From assembly GCA_965215765.1 (NCBI GenBank), contig OZ244118.1, positions 2,046,001 to 2,110,000 on the forward strand: 64,000 nt of DNA, given 5' to 3'. The number at the start of each line of letters is the position of its first letter. The stretch's first letter is position 1. The DNA comes from G965212025 sp965215765 (GTDB lineage Bacteria; Pseudomonadota; Gammaproteobacteria; Poriferisulfidales; Oxydemutatoraceae). Position numbers and translations under genes: made by a program. Shown here in pieces: positions 34,215-43,820 of the stretch. Below the pieces are notes generated by a model. It searched no databases. It saw only the letters and a program-made list of their open reading frames with translations, and was not told the origin of the DNA.

Positions 34215-35219
34215 GTGTTGCGCGTTCTTTTCGCCGGCAGCACGCCGCAAGCAAAAACTGTTTTGCAGCATCTTCTGGAAAGACAGGGCACCGGATACCG
34301 CATCTGCGGGGTTTATACCCGACCGGATCGCGCCAGCGGCCGCAGGCTACGCATCCACAAGGCACCAACCGCCACTTTGGCAGAGGAACACAGGCTTCCC
34401 GTCGAGAAGCCTGACACCTGGACTCCCGAAGCACAGCAGCGCCTGGCGAATTTTTCCGCAGACCTCTTCATCGTAGTCGCCTACGGAGCTTTGCTTCCCC
34501 GCGCCATACTGGACACACCAAAACTCGGCTGCGTGAACATCCACTACTCTCTGCTGCCACGCTGGCGGGGAGCCGCGCCCGTTGAACGCGCCATTCTTTC
34601 CGGAGACCGACAAACCGGGATCTGTCTGATGCGTATGGCAGAAGCCCTGGACAAAGGCGACATCATCGCTGCCCATCCACTGACAATCCAAAAGACCGCC
34701 ACAACCGGCGAACTGAAAGAGCAACTCACCGACATCGCATGCGAACTGCTGGATCAATTCCTTGCCGAACCAGGCACGGCACTGCAAAAAGCGCAAACAC
34801 AGGCGAGCGAAGGAGCCACATACGCCGCAAAAGTGCGCAAAGCAGAAACCTTGATAGACTGGAAAAACAGCAGTGCCGAACAGATAGTCCGCCAAATCAA
34901 TGCCTTTAATCCCCGCCCGATGGCACACACCTTCATCGCCAGCAAAAAGACGCACACCACGGACGAAACTGCCGCAACCTGTCTACATCTGCATTGCCCG
35001 GAAACAGTCAGCCCGGGTGACACGCGCATTAACATACTGCATGCCAGCGTTGCCGAAAAAAACACGTACCCACACACCGTTCCCGGACGCATGAGCAGAG
35101 ACCACAAGAAACTGCTGGCTTCCTGCCAGACCGGCACTGTGGAAATTCATGAACTGCAACCACAAGGGCGCAAAGCCATGAAAGCCATCGATTTCATCAA
35201 CGGACACCTTCCTTCCTGA
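34215..35219 (+). CDS. fmt: Methionyl-tRNA formyltransferase
   Basis: Fmt formylates initiator Met-tRNA. The 334-residue protein has the N-terminal formyltransferase domain with NIHYSLLPRWRGAAP (Asn108, His110) and LDKGDI (Asp146), and the C-terminal tRNA-binding domain (about 215-330). It starts at GTG 34215 (V/M-L-R-V-L-F-A-G-S-T-P), next to a 13-bp direct duplication (GCCAGAGGCATTC) just upstream. The rsmB gene usual downstream is missing; instead three partial copies of fmt follow in the repeated region, and this is the only complete one. Confidence 0.94.
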   Translation: MLRVLFAGSTPQAKTVLQHLLERQGTGYRICGVYTRPDRASGRRLRIHKAPTATLAEEHRLPVEKPDTWTPEAQQRLANFSADLFIVVAYGALLPRAILDTPKLGCVNIHYSLLPRWRGAAPVERAILSGDRQTGICLMRMAEALDKGDIIAAHPLTIQKTATTGELKEQLTDIACELLDQFLAEPGTALQKAQTQASEGATYAAKVRKAETLIDWKNSSAEQIVRQINAFNPRPMAHTFIASKKTHTTDETAATCLHLHCPETVSPGDTRINILHASVAEKNTYPHTVPGRMSRDHKKLLASCQTGTVEIHELQPQGRKAMKAIDFINGHLPS

Positions 35220-35700
35220 AAGAGCACCAGCACCCACACCCTCACGCGATCCTGCCTAAACAGCTCAAAGCCAAGTCGAGCCACAGAAGGCATGGCATGA
35301 AACCAGGAATCACAAAAGGAAATGCCTGAGTCCAAGTCCTGCCGTGCCGACAGACTGCCAAAAAATGCTTCACGGTTTGAACCTCCATGCAAAATCTGCT
35401 TCAGTACCAGCACTGCTGGCCATCTCTCCACTTTTCCGGCATAAACTCCCAAAACAGCAACCACCGGATCAGTGGTTCACATCCTGCCTTGATTGGCACC
35501 CTAAGCACCCGTCTGTGCTTCAGCATAGTCCACACGGGCTGTCATCCTCGTTACCGTTTAGTCTTTGCACCATGCTCCACCAGCGTGCAGGTAGTCAGTT
35601 TTTTGCATCTCTGCGTGGCGCAGTCAGGTGGCCGAACTCAGAATCTTGTGATCAGGGTTCAGCTAGCAGTGCTGTCCATGCTTTTGATTGCTCTGACCAG
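35220..35700 (+). other. Spacer before coiled-coil gene 1 (no gene)
   Basis: Only overlapping short ORFs without ribosome-binding sites are seen. A small inverted repeat, AACCAC ... GTGGTT, lies near 35458-35477. The same spacer recurs at about 36994-37470, 38680-38990 and 41118-41600. Confidence 0.5.
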
Positions 35701-35731
35701 TTGCACAGCGTGGGTGAAATCATTGTAGAAT
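35701..35731 (+). promoter_or_regulatory. Promoter of coiled-coil gene 1
   Basis: TTGCAC (35701-35706) and TAGAAT (35726-35731) are 19 bp apart, about 40 bp before the ATG. The same layout precedes copy 3 (38994 and 39019). In copies 2 and 4 the -35 box is CTGCAC (37470 and 41600) with TAGAAT at 37495 and 41625, which may make them weaker. Confidence 0.5.
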
Positions 35732-35771
35732 GAGCACCCCAAGTTGTTAATCTACCAAGAGGAGAGAATAA

Positions 35772-36281
35772 ATGGAACAAAGTCTCGAAGCACCAGGCAG
35801 CTTGGTCTCGCTGGGTGAGCGCTTGACAGCTCTGGACAACCGTGTGAACGAGTTTATTCCAGATATAAACACCAAAGTCGATAATCTGTCCAAGGAAATC
35901 CGTAACTTGGAGCGACAGATGGCCGCTGAGAACAAAAACATATCCAAGGATATCTGTAACTTGGCACTGCAAACGGCACTTGATAACAAAAACCTGGTGC
36001 TGCAAATTCAGCCTCTGGCTGCTGAGAACAAAAATATGTCCGAGAGAATGGATAATATGGCTGCTGAGAACAAAAACATATCCAAGGAAATCCATAACTT
36101 GGAGCGACAGATGGCCGCTGGTAACAAAAACTTGTCCGAGAGAATGGATAAATTTGTACTGCAAATTCAGCCCTTAGTCGACGACCGTTTAAACGCGAAG
36201 AAAATACGGACTATTGTTATAGGCGGAGCGATTGTTGCGGTATCTGGTGCCCTCGCAAGCGGACTTTTTGCAGCTTTTTAA
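35772..36281 (+). CDS. Coiled-coil protein with C-terminal membrane segment, copy 1
   Basis: This 169-residue protein starts after a strong ribosome-binding site (AGAGGAGAG). A conserved head (MEQSLEAPGSLVSLGERL, DNRVNEFIPDINTKVDNLSK) leads into a variable series of short repeats built on A-A-E-N-K-N-x-S-x-x-I/M, predicted coiled coil, and ends with a glycine/alanine-rich hydrophobic segment (IVIGGAIVAVSGALASGLFA). It looks like a tail-anchored protein with a long rod. I do not recognise the family; a loose likeness to DUF1640-type coiled-coil membrane proteins is possible. Four copies exist in this region and differ in repeat number. Confidence 0.8.
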   Translation: MEQSLEAPGSLVSLGERLTALDNRVNEFIPDINTKVDNLSKEIRNLERQMAAENKNISKDICNLALQTALDNKNLVLQIQPLAAENKNMSERMDNMAAENKNISKEIHNLERQMAAGNKNLSERMDKFVLQIQPLVDDRLNAKKIRTIVIGGAIVAVSGALASGLFAAF

Positions 36282-36709
36282 CTTATTCAAGGCATGACCG
36301 CCAATGCGTCAGTCTCGTCTTTGTTTTGCAGTCAGTCGCCAAAGTGATGGAAACTGCTGTGGCCAGGATTCCCAAGTTTTAGATGACCGCAGATAGCGCG
36401 TTTGGCAAGCTCCCGCCCACTCAATCCATGGTCTCGCCAGTCATGATACTTGTCATTGCTTGCACACTATTATGTATCGGGAAGGCTTCGCGACAACGGT
36501 TGGTCATACTGAACTTCGTTTCGATCCCTTCGCAAAGATTGCTTCCGCCTCTTTCAGACAATCGTGCTTATTCATAACTCGATTCAATTCTCCTTTCGCG
36601 TAGCCATTTCCCCATCTCTGGCATGACCATTACCCGACACGCGCCAAATCGCTAAATCCCTTTCATGTCTTTAGCAACGTCCCGGCATATCGGGACTAAT
36701 GCCAGCTCC
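36282..36709 (+). other. Tail after coiled-coil gene 1 (no gene)
   Basis: No convincing gene is seen. The tail recurs after each coiled-coil gene (38084-38520, 39521-39960, 42169-42600) with small differences. Short minus-strand frames are not conserved between copies. It ends with GGCATATCGGGACTAATGCC. Confidence 0.45.
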
Positions 36710-36993
36710 TCGCCAGCAAAAAGACGCACACCACGGACGAAACTGCCGCAACCTGTCTACATCTGCATTGCCCGGAAACAGTCAGCCCGGGTGACACGCG
36801 CATCAACATACTGCGTGCCAGCGTTGCCGAAAAAAACACGTACCCACACACCGTTCCCGGGCGCATGAGCAGAGACCACAAGAAACTGCTGGCTTCCTGC
36901 CAGACCGGCATTGTGGAAATTCATGAACTGCAACCACAAGGGCGCAAAGCCATGAAAGCCATCGATTTCATCAACGGACACCTTCCTTCCTAA
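36710..36993 (+). pseudogene. fmt 3' fragment (copy 2)
   Basis: This matches the last 94 codons of fmt (from IASKKTHTTDETAATCLH to the stop), with few changes; the stop is TAA rather than TGA. There is no start signal and no catalytic domain. Confidence 0.85.
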
Positions 36994-37540
36994 GCGCACC
37001 CGCACCCGCACCCTCAGCGATCCTGCCTAAACAGCTCAAAGCCAAGTCGAGCCACAGAAGGCATGGAATGGAACCAGAAATCACAAAAGGAAGTGCCTGA
37101 GTCCGAGTCCTGCCGTGCCGACAGACTGCCAAAAAATGCTTCACGGTTTGAACCTCCATGCAAAATCTGCTTCAGTACCAGCACTGCTGGCCACCTCTCC
37201 ACTTTTCCGGTATAAACTCCAAAACAGAACCACCGGATCAGTGGTTCACATCCTGCCTTGATTGGCACCCTAAGCACCCGTCTGTGCTTCAGCATAGTCC
37301 ACACGGGCTGTCATCCTCGTTACCGTTTAATCTTTGCACCATGCTCCACCAGCGTGCAGGTAGTCAGTTTTTTGCATCTCTGCGTGGCGCAGTCAGGTGG
37401 CCGAACTCAGAATCTTGTGATCAGGGTTCAGCTAGCAGTGCTGTTCATGCTTTTGATTGCTCTGACCAGCTGCACAGCGGGGGTGAAATCATTGTAGAAT
37501 GAGCACCCCAAGTTGTTAATCTACCAAGAGGAGAGAATAA

Positions 37541-38083
37541 ATGGAACAAAGTCTCGAAGCACCAAGCAGCTTGGTCTCGCTGGGTGAGCGCTTGACAGCT
37601 CTGGACAACCGTGTGAACGAGTTTATTCCAGATATAAACACCAAAGTCGATAATCTGTCCAAGGAAATCCATAACTTGGAGCGACAGATGGCTGCTGAGA
37701 ACAAAAACTTGGCACTGCAGATGGCCGCTGAGAACAAAAACTTGGAGCTACAGATGGCCGCTGAGAACAAAAATATATCCAAGGATATCTGTAACTTGGC
37801 ACTGCAAATTCAGCCTCTGGCTGCTGAGAACAAAAATATGTCCGAGAGAATGGATAATATGGCTGCTGAGAACAAAAGCGTATCCAAGGAAATCCATAAC
37901 CTGGCGCTGCAAATGGCTGCCGGGAGTAAAAAAACGTCCGAAGAAATTCGTAACTTGGAACTGAAAATTCAGCCTGTAATTATTGACCATAAACGCATGA
38001 AGAATATAACGACTATTGTTATAGGCGGAGCAATTGTTGCGGTATCTGGTGCCCTCGCGAGCGGACTTTTTGCAGCTTTGTAA
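37541..38083 (+). CDS. Coiled-coil protein with C-terminal membrane segment, copy 2
   Basis: This 180-residue paralogue of 35772-36281 is the longest of the four. The head is the same. The rod has extra short repeats of 11 codons (M-A-A-E-N-K-N-L-x-L-Q, three in a row near 37685-37755). The part just before the membrane segment differs from copies 1, 3 and 4 (VIIDHKRMKNITTIVIGG instead of LVDDRLNAKKIRTIVIGG). It has the same promoter block with a CTGCAC -35 box and the same ribosome-binding site. Confidence 0.8.
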   Translation: MEQSLEAPSSLVSLGERLTALDNRVNEFIPDINTKVDNLSKEIHNLERQMAAENKNLALQMAAENKNLELQMAAENKNISKDICNLALQIQPLAAENKNMSERMDNMAAENKSVSKEIHNLALQMAAGSKKTSEEIRNLELKIQPVIIDHKRMKNITTIVIGGAIVAVSGALASGLFAAL

Positions 38084-38524
38084 CTTATTCAAGGCATGAC
38101 CGCCAATGCGTCAGTCTCGCCGTTATTTTGCAGTCAGTTGCCAAAGTGATGGAAACTGCTGTGGCCAGGATTCCCAAGTTTTAGATGACCGCTGATAGCG
38201 AGTTTGGCAAGCTCCCGCCCACTCAACCCATGGTCTCGCCAGTCATAATACTTGTCATTGCTTGCACACTATATGTATCGGGAAGGCTTCGCGACAACGG
38301 TTGGTCATACTGAACTTCATTTCGATTCCTTCGCAAAGATTGCTTTCTCTTCTTTCAGACAATCGTGCTTATTCATAACTCGATTCAATTCTCCTTTCAC
38401 CGTAGCCATTTCCCCATCTCTGGCATGACCATTACCCGACACGCGCCTTGTCGTTATACCTTCTTTCATGTCTTTTCCGGTGTCCCGGCGTTCCGGCATA
38501 TTGGGACTAATGCTCAGCTACCCA

Positions 38525-38662
38525 CCAATTTGTTTCAATGTGACATCTGTTGATTTGTCGGAGCCACCGCTCCTCGCCTAGACCCCTGCGAATAATTCCT
38601 TCGACCGATGCTAGCCGCCACGAGACCTGCTCGGTCATGACGACGGCGGACAGCTTTGCCAT
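38525..38662 (-). CDS. Conserved 45-codon ORF (copy A)
   Basis: A minus-strand frame starting M-A-K-L-S-A-V-V-M-T-E-Q, with EGIIRRGLGEERWLRQINRC, ends in HIETN in copies B and C; here the stop is lost and the frame runs on to about 38507. The frame is kept in three places despite base changes. I do not recognise it; it may be a piece of a longer lost gene. Confidence 0.3.
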
Positions 38663-39064
38663 ACGGTCTGAACCTTCATGCAAAACTCTGCTTCCGTACC
38701 AGCACTGCTGACCACCTCCCCACTTTTCCGGCATAAACTCCCAAAACAGCAACCACCGGATCAGTGGTTCACATCCTGCCTTGATTGGCACCCCACGCAC
38801 CCGTCTGTGCTTTAGCGTAGCCCTCATGGGGCTGTCATCCTAGTTATCGTGTAGTCTTTGCACCATGCTCCACCGGTGTGCAGGTAGTCAGTTTTTTGCA
38901 TCTCTACGTGGCGCAGTCAGGTGGCCGAACTCAGAATCTTGTGATCAGGGTTCAGCTAGCAGTGCTGTTCATGCTTTTGATTGCTCTGACCAGTTGCACA
39001 ACGGGGGTGAAATCATTGTAGAATGAGCACCCCAAGTTGTTAATCTACCAAGAGGAGAGAATAA

Positions 39065-39520
39065 ATGGAACAAAGTCTCGAAGCACCAGGCAGCTTGGTC
39101 TCGCTGGGTGAGCGCTTGACAGCTCTGGACAACCGTGTGAACGAGTTTATTCCAGATATAAACACCAAAGTCGATAATCTGTCCAAGGAAATCCATAACT
39201 TGGAGCGACAGATGTCCGCTGAGAACAAAAACTTGGTGCTGCAGATGGCCGCTGAGAACAAAAACATATCCAAGGATATCTGTAACTTGGCACTGCAAAT
39301 TCAGCCTCTGGCTGCTGAGAACAAAAATATGTCCGAGAGAATGGATAATATGGCTGCTGAGAACAAAAGCGTATCCAAGGAAATCCATAACTTGGCACTG
39401 CAAATTCAGCCCTTAGTCGACGACCGTTTAAACGCGAAGAAAATACGGACTATTGTTATAGGCGGAGCGATTGTTGCGGTATCTGGTGCCCTCGCAAGCG
39501 GACTTTTTGCAGCTTTTTAA
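39065..39520 (+). CDS. Coiled-coil protein with C-terminal membrane segment, copy 3
   Basis: This 151-residue paralogue is the shortest rod. Head and membrane segment are identical in type to copy 1 (LVDDRLNAKKIRTIVIGG). The rod has five A/S-A-E-N-K-N units. The promoter has TTGCAC (38994) and TAGAAT (39019). The upstream spacer is joined directly to the tail of module 2, without an fmt fragment. Confidence 0.8.
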   Translation: MEQSLEAPGSLVSLGERLTALDNRVNEFIPDINTKVDNLSKEIHNLERQMSAENKNLVLQMAAENKNISKDICNLALQIQPLAAENKNMSERMDNMAAENKSVSKEIHNLALQIQPLVDDRLNAKKIRTIVIGGAIVAVSGALASGLFAAF

Positions 39521-39961
39521 CTTATTCAAGGCATGACCGCCAATGCGTCAGTCTCGTCGTTGTTTTGCAGTCAGTCGCCAAAGTGATGGAAACTGCTGTG
39601 GCCAGGATTCCCAAGTTTTAGATGACCGCAGATAGCGCGCTTGGCAAGCTCATGCTCACTCAATCCTTGGTCTCGCCAGTCTATGATACTTTTCATCGCT
39701 CGCACACTATTATGTATCGGGAAGGCTTCGCGACAACGGTTGGTCATACTGAACTTCGTTTCGATCCCTTCGCAAAGATTGCTTCCGCCTCTTTCAGACA
39801 ATCGTGCTTATTCATAACTCGATTCAATTCTCCTTTCGCGTAGCCATTTCCCCATCTCTGGCATGACCATTACCCGACACGCGCCTTGTCGTTATACCTT
39901 CTTTCATGTCTTTTCCGGCATCCCAACGTCCCGGCATATCGGGACTAATGCCAGCTCCTCG

Positions 39962-40099
39962 TTAATTTGTTTCAATGTGACATCTGTTGATTTGTCGGAG
40001 CCACCGCTCCTCGCCTAGACTTCTGCGAATAATTCCTTCGACCAATGCTGACCGCCACGAGATCTGCTCGGTCATGATGACGGCGGACAGCTTTGCCAT
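39962..40099 (-). CDS. Conserved 45-codon ORF (copy B)
   Basis: This minus-strand frame is homologous to 38525-38662 and 42609-42746 (M-A-K-L-S-A-V-I-M-T-E-Q, GEERWLRQINRCHIETN, stop). There is no clear ribosome-binding site. It is either a small protein or the remnant of a lost gene that was amplified with the module. Confidence 0.3.
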   Translation of the reverse strand: MAKLSAVIMTEQISWRSALVEGIIRRSLGEERWLRQINRCHIETN

Positions 40100-40349
40100 A
40101 CGATCTGAACCCCCGTGCAAAATCTGCTTTCAGTACCGGCACTTTGGACTTGCATCGGATAAGCTGTCCACCCCACCATCTCTCAGACACAAGTACCCGG
40201 AATAGCAGCACTCTGAACGCGGTGGTTCACAGTCTGCTTTGATTGGCTTCCTAAGGTGTCCGCCTATGCTTCGGTTTTACCCATGGTCAGCGGGTCATCG
40301 GCACCATTCCGTCCGTGAGCCACGCCCCGTCAGCAAGTGGATGGTGCCA

Positions 40350-41117
40350 GTTTTCTGTAGACCTCTTCATCGTAGTCGCCTACGGAGCTTTGCTTCCCCG
40401 CGCCATACTGGACACACCAAACTCGGCTGCGTGAACATCCACTACTCTCTGCTGCCACGCTAGCGGGGAGCCGCGCCCGTTGAACGCGCCATTCTTTCCG
40501 GAGACCGACAAACCGGGATCTGTCTGATACGTATGGCAGAAGCCCTGGACGAAGGCGACATCATTGCTGCCCATCCACTGACAATCCACAAGACCGCCAC
40601 AACCGGCGAACTGAAAGAGCAACTCACCGCCATCGCATGCGAACTGCTGGATCAATTCCTTGCCGAACCAGACACGGCACTGCAAAAAGCGCAAGCACAG
40701 GCGAGCGAAGGAGCCACATACGCCGCAAAAGTGCGCAAAGCAGAAACCTTGATAGACTGGAAAAACAACAGTGCCGAACAGATAGTCCGCCAGATCAATG
40801 CCTTTAATCCCCGCCCGATGGCACACACCTTCATCGCCGGCAAAAAGACGCACACCTCGGACGAAACTGCCACAACCTGCCTACATCTGCATTGCCCGGA
40901 AACAATCAGCCCGGGTGACACGCGCATTAACATACTGCGTGCCAGCGTTGCCGAAAAAAACACGTACCCACACACCGTTCCCGGGCGCATGAGCAGAGAC
41001 CACAAGAAACTGCTGGCTTCCTGCCAGACCGGCACTGTGGAAATTCATGAACTGCAACCACAAGGGCGCAAAGCCATGAAAGCCATCGATTTCATCAACG
41101 GACACCTTCCTTCCTGA
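40350..41117 (+). pseudogene. fmt 3' fragment (copy 3)
   Basis: This is homologous to fmt from about residue 82 to the end. One A is missing in the ACACCAAAACTCGG stretch (near 40420), and TGG of PRWRG is changed to TAG (near 40462). Downstream the frame is open from 40533 to the normal stop. The N-terminal third is missing. Confidence 0.85.
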
Positions 41118-41670
41118 AAGAGCACCCGCACCCACACCCTCACGCGATCCTGCCTAAACAGCTCAAAGCCAAGTCGAGCCACAGAAGGTATGGCATGGAA
41201 CCAGGAATCACAAAAGGAAATGCCTGAGTCCGAGTCCTGCCGTGCCGACAGACTGCCAAAAAATGCTTCGCGGTTTGAACCTCCATGCAAAACCTGCTTT
41301 CAGCACGAGCGCTGCTGGCCATCTCTCCACTTTTCCGGCATAAACTCCCAAAACAACCACCACCGGATCAGTGGTTCACATCCTGCCTTGATTGGCACCC
41401 TAAGCACCCGTCTGTGCTTCAGCATAGTCCACATGGGCTGTCATCCTCGTTACCATTTAGTCTTTGCACCATGCTCCACCGGTGTGCAGGTAGTCAGTTT
41501 TTTGCATCTCTGCGTGGCGCAGTCAGGTGGCCGAACTCAGAATCTTGTGATCAGGGTTCAGCTAGCAGTGCTGTTCATGCTTTTGATTGCTCTGACCAGC
41601 TGCACAGCGGGGGTGAAATCATTGTAGAATGAGCACCCCAAGTTGTTAATCTACCAAGAGGAGAGAATAA

Positions 41671-42168
41671 ATGGAACAAAGTCTCGAAGCACCAGGCAGC
41701 TTGGTCTCGCTGGGTGAGCGCTTGACAGCTCTGGACAACCGTGTGAACGAGTTTATTCCAGATATAAACACCAAAGTCGATAATCTGTCCAAGGAAATCC
41801 ATAACTTGGAGCGACAGATGGCTGCTGAGAACAAAAACTTGGTGCTGCAGATGGCCGCTGAGAACAAAAACATATCCAAGGATATCTGTAACTTGGCGCT
41901 GCAAATTCAGCCTCTGGCTGCTGAGAACAAAAATATGTCCGAGAGAATGGATAATATGGCTGCTGAGAACAAAAATATGTCCGAGAGAATGGATAATATG
42001 GCTGCTGAGAACAAAAGCGTATCCAAGGAAATCCATAACCTGGCACTGCAAATTCAGCCCTTAGTCGACGACCGTTTAAACGCGAAGAAAATACGGACTA
42101 TTGTTATAGGCGGAGCGATTGTTGCGGTATCTGGTGCCCTCGCAAGCGGACTTTTTGCAGCTTTTTAA
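41671..42168 (+). CDS. Coiled-coil protein with C-terminal membrane segment, copy 4
   Basis: This 165-residue paralogue contains an exact in-frame doubling of a 42-bp unit (14 codons, N-M-S-E-R-M-D-N-M-A-A-E-N-K), about 41924-42007, which explains its length difference from copy 3 (14 residues). The rest is almost the same as copy 3. The -35 box is CTGCAC (41600), the -10 TAGAAT (41625). Confidence 0.8.
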   Translation: MEQSLEAPGSLVSLGERLTALDNRVNEFIPDINTKVDNLSKEIHNLERQMAAENKNLVLQMAAENKNISKDICNLALQIQPLAAENKNMSERMDNMAAENKNMSERMDNMAAENKSVSKEIHNLALQIQPLVDDRLNAKKIRTIVIGGAIVAVSGALASGLFAAF

Positions 42169-42608
42169 CTTATTCAAGGCATGACCGCCAATGCGTCAGT
42201 CTCGTCGTTGTTTTGCAGTCAGTCGCCAAAGTGATGGAAACTGCTGTGGCCAGAATTCCCAAGTTTTAGATGACTGCTGATAGCGCGTTTGGCAAGCTCC
42301 CGCCCACTCAATCCATGGTCTCGCCAGTCATGATACTTGTCATTGCTTGCACACTATATGTATCGGGAAGGCTTCGCGACAACGGTCGGTCATACTGAAC
42401 TTCATTTCGATTCCTTCGCAAAGATTGCTTTCTCTTCTTTCAGACAATCGTGCTTATTCATAACTCGATTCAATTCTCCTTTCACCGTAGCCATTTCCCC
42501 ATCTCTGGCATGACCATTACCCGACACGCGCCTTGTCGTTATATCTTCTTTCATGTCTTTTCCGGCATCCCAACGTCCCGGCATATCGGGACTAATGCCA
42601 ACTCCTCG

Positions 42609-42746
42609 TTAATTTGTTTCAATGTGACATCTGTTGATTTGTCGGAGCCACCGCTCCTCGCCTAGACCGCTGCGAATAATTCCTTCGACCGATGCTGGTT
42701 GCCACAAGATCTGCTCGGTCATGATGACGACCGACCACTTTGCCAT
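42609..42746 (-). CDS. Conserved 45-codon ORF (copy C)
   Basis: This is the third copy of the small minus-strand frame (M-A-K-W-S-V-V-I-M-T-E-Q to HIETN and stop), with more substitutions than copies A and B but still open. Function is unknown. Confidence 0.3.
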   Translation of the reverse strand: MAKWSVVIMTEQILWQPASVEGIIRSGLGEERWLRQINRCHIETN

Positions 42747-42999
42747 ACGGCCTGAACCTCCATGCAAAATCTGCTTTCAGTACCGGCACTTAGGACTTGC
42801 CGTCGGATAAGCTGGCCACCCCACCATCTCTCAGACACAAGTACCCGGAATAGCAGCACGTTGAACGAGGTGGTTCACAGTCTGCTTTGATTGGCATCCT
42901 AAGGTGTCCGTCTGTGCTTCGGTTTTACCCATAAGCCCAGCGGGTCATCGACACCGTTTCATTCGTGAGCCACGCCCCGTCAGCGAGTGGAGGGTGCCA

Positions 43000-43657
43000 G
43001 TTTTCCGCAGACCTCTTCATCGTAGTCGCCTACGGAGCCTTGCTTCCCCGCCCCATACTGGACACACCAAAACTCGGCTGCGTGAACATCCACTACTCTC
43101 TGCTGCCACGCTGGCGGGGAGCCGCGCCCGTTGAACGCGCCATTCTTTCCGGAGACCGACAAACCGGAACCTGTCTGATGCGTATGGCGGAAGCCCTGGA
43201 CGAAGGCGACATCATCGCCGCCCATCCACTGACAATCCAAAAGACCACCACGACCGGCGAACTGAAAGAGCAACTCACCGCCATCGCATGCGAACTGCTG
43301 GATCAATTCCTTGCCGAACAGATAGTCCGCCAGATCAATGCCTTTAATCCCCGCCCGATGGCACACACCTTCATCGCCGGCAAAAAGGCGCACACCTCGG
43401 ACGAAACTGCCACAACCTGCCTACATCTGCATTGCCCGGAAACAATCAGCCCGGGTGACACGCGCATTAACATACTGCGTGCCAGCGTTGCCGAAAAAAA
43501 CACGTACCCACACACCGTTCCCGGGCGCATGAGCAGAGACCACAAGAAACTGCTGGCTTCCTGCCAGACCGGCATTGTGGAAATTCATGAACTGCAACCA
43601 CAAGGGCGCAAAGCCATGAAAGCCATCGATTTCATCAATGGACACCTTCCTTCCTAA
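43000..43657 (+). pseudogene. fmt 3' fragment (copy 4), internally deleted
   Basis: It shares the left breakpoint of copy 3 and keeps NIHYSLLPRWRGAAP. A 123-bp in-frame deletion (near 43315) between two GCCGAACA stretches removes about 41 codons of the domain junction. An ORF of 230 codons from 42965 reads through it, but the first 80 residues of Fmt are absent, so it is not an active enzyme. Confidence 0.85.
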
Positions 43658-43699
43658 TCGCGCACCCTCAGCGATCCTGCCTAAACAGCTCAAAACCAA

Positions 43700-43820
43700 G
43701 AGAAAGTCGCGATTGCCGGCATAACCGGACAGCACACAAAGCCCTGCACAAAGCAGAGCAAGGACAAAGGTAATGGAGGATATGTGCTACGGCAAGTGCC
43801 TGTTTATCATTGCTTGTCTG
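43700..43820 (-). pseudogene. Remnant of a DUF3108 gene start
   Basis: This segment matches the signal-peptide region of the broken DUF3108 genes at 55246 and 60361 (CATAACCGGACAGCACACAA and neighbours), with upstream sequence to about 43930 also shared. Only the first 30 or so codons are left. It marks the left edge of the GLUG repeat region. Confidence 0.6.

Larger units (their letters stand above)
34215..43672 (+). repeat. Segmental repeats: fmt 3' end, spacer, coiled-coil gene, tail
   Basis: A module of fmt 3' end + about 550-bp spacer + coiled-coil gene + about 430-bp tail is repeated. Copies of the coiled-coil gene lie at 35772, 37541, 39065 and 41671, and fmt pieces at 34215 (complete), 36710, 40350 and 43000. 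The third module has lost its fmt part. The later fmt pieces (40350, 43000) share the same left breakpoint. Spacers and tails are nearly identical, so the copies are recent or kept similar by recombination. Confidence 0.9.

Noticed and set aside
35652..36164. Minus-strand ORFs with repeats opposite the coiled-coil genes
   Set aside because: The repeat pattern mirrors the plus-strand codons; the plus strand has promoter, ribosome-binding site and a sensible protein.
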